Below the pieces are notes generated by a model. The model saw only the letters and a program-made list of their open reading frames with translations, ran no database searches and was not told where the DNA came from. The position numbers and the translations under genes are program-made. DNA of 64,000 bases from Campanula takesimana (Eukaryota > Streptophyta > Magnoliopsida > Asterales > Campanulaceae): positions 682,001 through 746,000 of the forward strand of contig JAOWBW010000147.1 in assembly GCA_026119855.1 (NCBI GenBank). The letters run 5' to 3'. Shown here piece after piece: positions 56,259-64,000 of the stretch; position 1 is the stretch's first letter, and every line of letters starts with the position of its first letter.

Positions 56259-58350
56259 TCATCCTGAATTATTGGTGATGGTAGTTGTGATGAGGGTGAG
56301 GATTATATGATTTGGGTGAGGGATAGGCTTTAGGGAACTTTGAAGAGCTATAGTTTTGACCTTTTCTTCCTTTGTTTCCTTTTTGATAGGTCTGATGTCT
56401 TCTTGGATATGCTTGATAGGTGTACTGTCTTCTAGATTATCCTTGATAGGTCTTTTTCCTGTAGTTGTACTGACCATTTTGATTGTTCTTCCAAGTCAAG
56501 AATTGCTTTTGAGGGCTTGGAACATCACTTTTGTTGTTGGGATTGGTCATTTGAATGCTGCTACTGGATGCTTGATCATGATAGCTGACCTTTTTCATTT
56601 TTTTTTTAGCCTTGTATACATCCTGTTTTGTTTGGACAGGATAGATGGGTTTTCTTATAGTTTTGTCTCCCATCTTGACAAGTAACATTTTCTCCAGTTT
56701 CCTTTCACCTTCAGGTAGTTTGTATTCAATCAAGGTTGGGTTATTTGCAACTAGTCCAGTTTTGTCAAAAGGATGCCTTTGTGTATAAAGAAATGTGACA
56801 CTGCTAAACTTGACTTGTTCCAAGACTCAATTTTTGTTTTGGATGCTTGGTTTTCATTATTAGGGCCTCTATTCTGAGGTTGAGCTCTTTCAGTTGACTG
56901 CTGATGTGAAGGTGATTGTTTCTTGCATTGAAGACATCAGCATAAAGGTCTACTATCTCATCTTCTTGCTGCTTGTTCAGGTATTGAAGGGAGAGGTTTT
57001 GTGTGTCAAGGAGGGCATTTTTGGTTTTAAGACTGTCTAGGTCCTTAAACAATTGTAAGTTTTCAGTTATTAAGACCCTAAGGCTAGATTCTTCTTTCTT
57101 TCACTAAATAAACAAAGTACAAGCCAAATTTTTAAGACCTTCAAGGTCAAGAGAATTAAAATCACTTAACTCTCTTAGTTCTTCTGCAGCTGCAAGAGCT
57201 TCAAGTTCCTCTTCATTTTTTGAGTCATCTTTATCATTTTCCATGAGACATATCATGGCTTCCATCTCATTATCTGAGTCTGAGGAGTCACTTTCATCAT
57301 CACTGAATTTTGACAGGTCTGCTATCATGACCTGTTCCTTGTTTTCAACTTGTTTGGCTTTAGCACAGTTGAAGCAATTGCACCTAGAACTGTGTATAAT
57401 GTCTTTAGAATATGAAAGCTTCTTCTGAGTTGAAAATTTTCTTGATTTCTTTGGTTCAGGGCACTCTTGAGAGTAGTGACCTAACTTTTCACAATTATAA
57501 CATGTGACATCTTTCTTCTCAGTTTGGATTTGGTTAGAGGAGGATGCTGTGTTTATTTTGTCAAACATCCTTTTTTGATGTCTCATAGCGTTTTTAACAG
57601 CTATGGTAATCAAGCTAGAAATATCTTCTTGAGTTAAAGGTTTGACTTCTGGTTTTTGGGACAAGTTGACTTTCTGAATAGCATTACAGATTAGGGAATC
57701 AATGTCCTGTTGTGAGTAAACTTTAGGAGCTTCTTATGCAACAAGAGCCATGGTGTGAGCATTGGCTAAGGATGATACAATGGTGGGTAGTTTGACAGTC
57801 GTTCATATTCTTGAGGGAGGCTTGAAAATATTTTTAGACATAGATCTTGTTGATCTAATTTCTTGCCATGATCTGACACAAGTCTAAGTAGATCTTCAAA
57901 TCTGTCTTTGGCAGCACTAACTCTTTCACCTGTAGCAAACTTAAAATTGTCAAGTTTCCTTAAAAGGTTATATAGGTTTTGTGCTCTGACACTTGTGTGC
58001 TTAGTGAACTTGGTTTTGATTAAATCCCAGACTTCTTTAGTAGTTTCAACTTTCCCAATCTCTTGGGCCAAAGAGTCATTAACATTTTTTTGTAAATTTT
58101 TTTTAACTATTTGATTAGCTGTTACTAAGTGTCTTTCAGTTTCAGTCCATAGGTTTGGGGTCTTGTATTTCTCCTCTCCTCCATTTCTGTTAGGTTGGGT
58201 GGGTATTCTGATTTCTTCATGAAGAACAAACCAGTTCCACACACTATTTGAATCAAGGTATGTTTTGATCTTGGAAGAGAATATTTCAAAAGATCCACAG
58301 TCATCAACATGTAGAATGTCTTTCTCATTGTTTCTTCTGGGTTGATGCAT
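56259..58350 (-). pseudogene. gag region of element C
   Basis: The probable start is ATG 58350 (MHQPRRNNEKDILHVDDCGS). The core runs to KIFSSLPQEYERL, then a frame break near 57770. A 186-codon frame follows (57664-57104), with an intact CCHC knuckle (CYNCEKLGHYSQEC), the CNCFNC pair, MIADLSKF and an acidic tail. Coiled-coil-like residues with DEIVDLYADV lie near 56950. MIADL and EIVDL are where the family-2 DNA word falls. Q/N/K-rich ends continue to about 56437. Confidence 0.85.
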
Positions 58351-58414
58351 GATGTTGGTGCTTCTCGATCCTTCACAAGATGTTAACCTTGAAGACACTT
58401 ATGTATTTTAGAAA

Positions 58415-58430
58415 CCAGCTATGGTACCAA
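58415..58430 (-). other. Primer binding site of element C
   Basis: The minus strand TTGGTACCATAGCTGG abuts the 5' LTR. It differs from the initiator tRNA-Met complement TGGTATCAGAGC at two or more bases, so it has decayed or uses a variant primer. Confidence 0.65.
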
Positions 58431-58431
58431 T

Positions 58432-59352
58432 TAAAAGAACCTGTTTTATTTATACACTTTAAACAGGTAGATGTTAGTTCACAAGAGGTCGACTATCTTC
58501 GTAGAGTAGGTTGACTATCTTGATGTGTAGTGTGTGTGTGGTGAGTTATGCAGCGGAATAATAATGAAATAAATAGAAGAAATAAATGAGTAAATGATAA
58601 GTGATATGTGTGTGAAAAAGTGTGAGTAAATGAGACACAAACACAAAGATGTAACATGGTTCAGAGTATAGAAACTCTCCTACAACCACGCTTCACTGTC
58701 CTCAATAGTGAAGAAGAAATCCACTATAATACTTCGTCAAGAAATTACAATCAATTGGAAGAAAATTCCCTCAGAATTTTCAGACCTAATTAGCCTCACT
58801 AATTAAGTTATGTACTTGTTACAAAGTACAGAAAAAGAAAAGAAAAGATTTCACAAGTGTGAGGGTTTGGTGATCTCTAAGATGTCTCTAAAGTAGCTAT
58901 GTGAGATCTATATTTGCTTATCTATTTTAGCACAGATTTATAAATATCAAGTGTGCTTTTACAATTGAGTTTTCTTAGAAGCTTTAATCAACTTGTATAA
59001 AATATGGCCAAGACAGAGATGATTTCTTTAGAAGTATTGAGCTCCTTTTATAGGCTTTTATGTTATATCCGTTTGAGTTCCAACGGTCTTCAACATCTTT
59101 TAAATGCATATGTCAGTCATTAATCTTTGACTGGCATACACTATGTTAACATTATTTGAGTCAGGTTTGACTTTGACCGAAAGATTAGTTTGGCAAGAGT
59201 GATAAGGTCTGCTATCTTTAAGGTTGGTTATCTCGATAGTGAAGATAGTGGACCTGTAATACTTAATGATTTCCAGTTAACTTCTTGATAATTCTTTTCA
59301 AGTTCATTAATTATTTGTCAAAACACTTAGTTAAGAAACTAGGGTTCTAACA
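58432..59352 (-). repeat. 5' LTR of element C
   Basis: It is 921 bp, the same length as its partner. The first base pair of the TG end has changed (TAAAAGAACC). Family-2 words occur near 58488, 58507 (one change), 59204 and 59236. The hairpin, minus-strand TATA box and gcagcggaataa are kept. Confidence 0.92.
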
Positions 59353-59357
59353 AACTT

Positions 59358-60975
59358 GGTTAAGTCTGTTCTGAGTCCCTTCATTTGTTCTCTAACATAG
59401 TTCCCAACTACATTGATGTCTTCATGAGTTACAGCAGGAAAGGGTTTTGGAGATGCTGAGAAAATAGGATCAAGAACTAAAGGACATGAATATTGGTAGA
59501 TGGGGGGTTCTTCCATGCAAGGCTCATTTGGAAAGATAGAGGAGCTGGGTAGGCCACCAAAGAGTCTCTTGATGGCATGCATTCCATAAAATTTCTCTAT
59601 AACCAACTTCCAATAAATGATATTGGCTAGGTCAATGCATTTGGACACAACAACCCTAGATTTCATGTGAAGGAATTCTTGCAGATTATGAGAAACCCAC
59701 TGAGAAAAGAACTTCTCCCACTGTACCATTTTGCCACCATTCAGGCTAAATGGCACTAATCCTACTTCATGAATAATGAACAGATTCAAAGATATCCCGA
59801 AAGTCTTCCATTCATTGTGGACAAAGAATAGCCTTCCTGCAAGTTCCCTAGCTGTATCTTTTAGTTGATCTTTTGAGTACAACCAAAATTGACTAGTTAT
59901 AGAAGAACTCACATTTCTTGAGGGAACTCAAGGTCTTCATAGGAATTTCCTAAGGGCACGGCATAAGAAAAGAAGAATTCAATTGGGTGAGATAAGAACC
60001 ATAGAGGGGGCACATAGTACATGTTTAGCAGATGAGTGGAGAAGAAAGGGTCTGTGTTGATGTTGTATGGTTCAGAATTGATGATTTCAAAATTGTAGTT
60101 GGTGTGAATATGAGGATTCATAAAAGATGATGAGTGTGAGCTTTCAGATGGTTAGGGTCTAGAGAATGATTTTTCTAGTCCAAGCTTCTTCCATGTAGGC
60201 TCAAAACCATATCTCTGCTCAAGCTCATGAAATTTCTCAATATTTCCAATATCAGATAAGGCATCATATGCTTGTCTACCAAAAGGATTTTCTTTAGTAA
60301 GAATGGCTTTGCCTTTATTAGTAGGTAATGTCAGAGCTAGAATTGAGGGAGAGGGCTTTTCAAGATTCAACTGGGAGAGGGCTTTTCAAGATTCAACTGG
60401 GAGAGGGCTTTTCAAGATTCAACCGGCTAGAATGAAGTGCTTTTGGAATAGTAGAAGTGGTCTGAGGTGGGTCTCTTATCATCTTATCTGTACCAGAGAG
60501 GTCTACTATTGGTTCTTGAGCGACCTCAAGATCAACATTCCCCCTTTCGTTTTCAACACTAGGTTCCCTGATCTCAATACTTTCAAGTTCAAAATCATTC
60601 CCCCTATCAAATTCAAAAGATGCATTCTCATTTTTGGGATCAAGATGTGAGATTCTAGGAGTAGGCATAAACATTAATGATGAGGGTGCTGATGAAGTAG
60701 GAGGATTAACAGAGGGAGAATGATGATTTTTGGAGGAGGTATTAGGTGACTTGCTAAGAGACCTTACTGCTTCAACTGCAGTCTTGCTTCCTGAACTGAG
60801 GTTCTCATCAGATGAACCTTGTTGAGTTGGTTTATAGTCAAAGCGTTAAGGAGGAGAGATAGGAGAGGAATCAGGAGAGGGCTCTTCATCAGCCAACACA
60901 ATCCTTCTTTTCTTGCTTAAGGGGTTGAGAGATACTTGAGGAATCAGGAGAGGGTTCTTCGTTGAATCTTAAAAT
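59358..60975 (-). pseudogene. AP2 of element D, N-terminal and middle part
   Basis: It continues the frame cut at 34580. Open pieces are 59912-59358 (SQFWLYSKDQLKDTARELAG, GRLFFVHNEW, FSQWVSHNLQEFLHM, IYWKL, IKRLFGG, FPNEP, THEDINVVGNYVREQMKGLR) and 60121-59909 (FSTHLLNMYYVPP). Further pieces are 60370-60152 (KGKAIL-KENPFGRQAYDAL) and 60674-60393 (acidic, PIVDLSG with the family word near 60490). A stop separates the 60152 and 60121 pieces, and a 26-bp triplication shifts the frame at 60347-60424. The N-terminal AP1 part is missing at the 60976 insertion. Confidence 0.6.
60347..60424. repeat. Three tandem 26-bp units inside AP2 of element D
   Basis: gggagagggcttttcaagat recurs at 60347, 60373 and 60399. 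Because 52 extra bases are not a multiple of three, the repeat breaks the reading frame. The peptide LNLEKPSPS is seen on both sides of the break. Confidence 0.85.
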
Positions 60976-62959
60976 TGTTGGGTTTTGATGCATCATGCGC
61001 AGCGAAATAATAAAATGTAATCAAACACCCATAAGTCCTGATCTGTGCATGTTGATTAAATTAAATACTAGATGAGAGAATACTAACCCTTGAAGATCGC
61101 ATCCATAAATACGTACTTTAAGGTAGCTAAAGAAAACACACTCTATCTGTAATACCCCCAAAATTTAAGTGTTTTATTTTGGATATGTGTTGTTTTTTTG
61201 GATCAAAAAATGATTAGTGGGATTTTAGTTGGGCCCCTAGGGAAAACTAAGTTAATTGGGCTAGTTAAAAGTGATTTGAAGATGTTAAATTAAATTGAGT
61301 TGGCCCGTTTGAAAAATATATTGAGGTTTATAAATAGGTAAAATAACTAAACCTAAATTATTTGATCAGAAATCAAATAGAGAATATTTGACGGAAGGGT
61401 ACAGCGGTGGAAAAGAGGACCGAACATGATGGTGGGCGTTCATGTCATAGGTAATTGTCTAAATTTCATAAATTGGTTTGGTGCCCTAGGCACGTTTATT
61501 TAAACGTTATGTGTGTTATCGTTTCATTCATTTTAATAAAGAGATGTTTTAATTATTATTGTTGTTCATGTTTACTTATAATAATCTCCGTCTCTAGTAC
61601 TTATGAAGCACTAGTATAAGTCTAAATGATCATGGGATGATCATGTTAGACTTATGGATACTTTTTGGGAACAAGGTACTGGACATGACCCGCTGTACGT
61701 GATTTATGTCATGGTCAATGTCATATATAAATCTCATATTAGTTATGCCATTTGAATCCTTAGACACGAAGTTATTATAGTCTTCCACTTGATGAACATT
61801 ATGTTTGACATATTCAAACGCTACCTTTAACCAGGAAGTTATAAAGGATATGATTGGCAGAATCAGATTCACGTAGGGAAGAATAATAATAAGCTAAATG
61901 GATTTGTCTTTCTTCGGAGAGATGTCAAGCTTGGGCCCCTCGTAGAATGATGTTGATGAAATGTTTGGCAAACTCAAGTAAATTGATTGGATCAATGTCA
62001 TTTGGATTATCAATATATTCGGGATCGAGAAAAGTATTGAACAAATACAATGTGACTTGATGACCATGACATGTGTTCAATGACATCGTGGACAAAGGGA
62101 TTGTGACATGTTCTATGAGGAATACGAACTTGTATATAGTTACACTATTTGGGTAGGTATAACGGTTTTCTAGAACCTAATCATATCTTATAGGTTTATG
62201 TTTAAACTTATTGCCAACTTAGTGTAATCCTATGGGGTCACACACAAATAGAACGAATCCTAAAGGACTTAATTGGAATTTGGGTCGAAGGGCCTTTAAG
62301 GGATATTAGGAATTTTGAGGAGAAAACCGGAAAAGAGGAGGGTCCGGGCGGACCTATGTAAGGACCCGGTCGGACCTTCCATAGGACCCGGTCGGACCTC
62401 CTGCTATACCCGGGCGGACCAAGCCAATTCGGCATGGGATTTTCAAGTTTTGTTTTCTTGCGGTTTTGGTCACTTGTTACCTATTTGGAATATTTGAAAC
62501 AAGTATAAAACCCACCTCTATTTGCCCTAATCAGTCCATAACTTTGTGAGAGCCTCTAAAGAGTTTGAAGGGTTATTTTTTTGTTCTAAGATCTCTTGAG
62601 TGAAGAACAAGAACATCACAAATAAATTCCATATAGTTCTAATATAATTGTGAAAGCGTGTTTCACAATTTTGTCTAGCAACCAAGATCAAGAAGCTACT
62701 TGATATTCGTTCGAAGGTGTGGATACCGGTAGAGGGTGAAGCTTATCACCTCCATAGTTTGTGTTCCTGTTGTTGTTCGTGATCAAGTTTCAATTCTCCA
62801 CCAAGAATCAAGGTTGTTAATCAAAGGCATCAAGGGTCAGTATTATAGTATTCATTATGCATGTATTTGACTTAATCATATGAATGGATCTATGGGCTTT
62901 GGGTTTCATGAAAATTTTAATGCTTTATTCCGCTGCGCATGTTATGAGGAAATCCAACA
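60976..62959. mobile_element. Element of about 2 kb with long diverged inverted ends
   Basis: The left end (TGTTGGGTTTTGATGCATCA, then GCGCAGCGAAATAA) and the complement of the right end (TGTTGGATTTCCTC, then GCGCAGCGGAATAA) align for about 130-150 bp. That stretch includes TACTAACCCTTGAAG against TACTGACCCTTGATG. Inside, TGTAATACCCCC at 61148 looks like an LTR start, and a cluster of GC-rich quasi-palindromes lies at 62341. No clear target duplication or transposase was found. It may be an inverted-repeat DNA element or two inverted LTR ends with material between. Confidence 0.5.
62341..62420. repeat. Four CCCGG(T/G)CGGACC quasi-palindromes
   Basis: GGTCCGGGCGGACC, two GGACCCGGTCGGACC and ACCCGGGCGGACC lie within 80 bp in an otherwise AT-rich context. 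The arms GGTCC/GGACC are inverted. The organisation resembles the unrelated cluster at 39280-39462. Confidence 0.85.
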
Positions 62960-63449
62960 ATTTATAAATGGGTGAAGGATGTAAATAGGTCGTGGTAGAG
63001 TGGGTGAATGCAACGGTTAAATTTTGAGAGAGAAATGAGACGTGGGAGTTAATGTAGCCGTTATTGAACAGTAACTATTGTCCCCTTTTACTGTTCACTC
63101 AACAGTAAAATGTATGGGGCAAGACGTGATCTTTATTTACTCCTGCAAAATTTGGGCGGAAATGGAAGAGAATTTCAGTCAATTAAACTTGAGTTTGACC
63201 GACAAGATCAAAATTCTTTATCCTTTTTGTAAATCACATCAAGATTTTGCCAAAATTTTCAACCAACATTAAAATTAAAGTATGATGGCTGTCAAAATTT
63301 TATGGGCTCAAGAATGTATAAACAGCTAACCCTACGGTCAAAAATCATGATGAAAGCTATTGAAATTAATTAGCATTTCACTATAAATAGACAGGGTTCT
63401 CAGTTGTTTAGAGTATCACACTTTGAGTTTTTGCCTTTTTTAGAGTATA
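62960..63449. promoter_or_regulatory. aORF promoter of element D
   Basis: There is no ORF. A strong plus-strand TATA box, CTATAAATAG, lies at 63381-63390. It is 60 bp before the ATG at 63450, with a likely start site near 63415-63420 (gtatcaca). Stretches such as gacgtggg-ttaa-gtagccgtta and ttttactgttca match the A and B divergent promoters, more closely than C does. Confidence 0.6.
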
Positions 63450-64000
63450 ATGGGGAGGTTATTCTCTAAATTCAGTCTAAGTAAAATGTCCAACACAGCT
63501 AAGAAGATTGTGTTTAAGTGTCCAAAATTGATAGAGACTAGGGTGGAAAAATTTGAGAGAGAGTTCAATTCTTATTCTATCCAAACAGATCATAGACTAG
63601 TAAAAGAGGTTGATTAATTGCCAAATGATTGTCCTCTGAAGTCAGAAAATATCAGAGAGAGAGAGAAAAGAAAGAGAGAATGGCAAGAAGAGAAGGAGTT
63701 AATGATTGAAAATGAGCAGGCCAGATTGGCAGAGATGGCCAAGGAGAGAGGGAAGGCTAAGATGAAGGGCCTGTTGGAGAAAAGAAGGTGACCTTGTTGC
63801 AGCTATTTGGTGCAACAATAGAGGTTGAAGAATATATTTGGAAAGGGAAGGAAATTATGGTGAGGCAAGATAATTTTGTTATGGAGAAGGGTGAGTCATC
63901 ATAAGTGAAGAGTGAGGGCTTGGCTTTTGAGCTAGATAGCTTAGCTGTTGAGCAGTCTGAGGCCATTAAGAGACTTTATCATTCTGTGACAAGGGATGAG
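63450..64000 (+). pseudogene. Antisense accessory gene (aORF) of element D, cut by the window end
   Basis: It starts MGRLFSKFSLSKMSNTAKK, then KFEREFNSYSIQTDHRLVKEVD and a TAA where A has a glutamine codon. An ERERKRREWQEEKE coiled-coil-like stretch follows, running to KAKMKGLLEKRR. A frameshift lies near 63780, after which FELDSLAVEQSEAIKRLYH and SVTRDE align with A. It shows the N-terminal half that is broken in the other copies. The C-terminal SGTFSF/WWPRT part would lie beyond 64000. Confidence 0.6.

Larger units (their letters stand above)
34581..59352 (-). mobile_element. Element C: C/D-family retrotransposon carrying two further insertions
   Basis: The LTRs are equal in length (921 bp) with a perfect AACTT duplication at 34576-34580 and 59353-59357. 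Without the solo LTR and CACTA insertions it is about 11.3 kb. Order on the minus strand: LTR, primer site, gag, protease, integrase (split by the CACTA element), remnant RT, RNase H, antisense aORF, AP1/AP2, polypurine tract, LTR. About 1 kb including the YVDD core of reverse transcriptase is missing, so this copy cannot replicate by itself. Confidence 0.93.
32942..64000 (-). mobile_element. Element D: older C/D-family retrotransposon, partial (continues past the window)
   Basis: The 3' LTR is 32942-33958. The interior resumes after nested element C at 59358. The accessory gene, a 2-kb inserted element, the promoter region and the aORF start follow to the window end. Its gag-pol and 5' LTR lie outside. 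Its sequence on both sides of C joins exactly at AACTT within the AP2 frame (GACCAACTTGGT type in the homologue). The target site is a TA tract, so its own duplication (ATATA on the left) cannot be confirmed. Confidence 0.85.

Noticed and set aside
60347..60424. CRISPR-like array
   Set aside because: There are three directly adjacent units without spacers, in plant DNA; it is simple tandem duplication.

Overview
The window is repeat-dominated nuclear DNA of a flowering plant, probably a eudicot. The evidence is AT-rich sequence, Ty1/copia retrotransposons with an initiator-tRNA-Met-like primer site, a CACTA transposon, a Stowaway MITE and plant-style TATA boxes. No bacterial features are present. 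Almost everything is transposable element, nested several layers deep. I see one candidate spliced host ORF and no convincing larger host gene.

Layout. (1) 1-172 and 12258-13109 are two halves of one old plus-strand Ty1/copia element. It was split by element A (173-12257, minus strand, target duplication TCTTC/TCATC). (2) 13400-17018 is a locus with a small three-exon ORF. A partial second copy lies at 31413-32941. The first copy carries a solo LTR (15443-16354). A larger solo LTR follows at 17245-19413. (3) 19732-30593 is element B, a close relative of A with a perfect GATGC duplication. (4) Element D starts at 32942 and runs past the window end. Inside its accessory gene sits element C (34581-59352, duplication AACTT), a member of the same family. 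C itself contains a 3.9-kb solo LTR (36513-40451, TCATG) and a 9.5-kb CACTA transposon (45584-55083, ACA). D also carries a 2-kb element with long inverted repeats (60976-62959).

Elements A to D share one architecture, which resembles the SIRE/Sirevirus branch of Ty1/copia. Gag and Pol are on the minus strand, followed by an unusual accessory module between pol and the 3' LTR. The module has a divergent promoter region with TATA-like boxes on both strands. One gene pair (AP1, then AP2) reads in the pol direction, and a separate gene (aORF) reads antisense, towards the end of pol. Protein motifs of all three are recognisable in both families, A/B and C/D. I do not recognise any of the three proteins.

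The most unusual signal is a short word scattered through LTRs, spacers and coding regions. It differs between families: AGCTGTTG (usually TTAGCTGTTGA) in A and B, and GTCTACTATC (with variants such as GTCGACTATC) in C and D. At homologous codons each family tends to carry its own word or lack the other's. By analogy with the VANDAL/VANC anti-silencing system of Arabidopsis, this could be a retrotransposon-encoded recognition system that reads a family-specific DNA barcode. That is inference. All copies here carry stops, frameshifts or deletions, so the window holds relics rather than a demonstrably active element.
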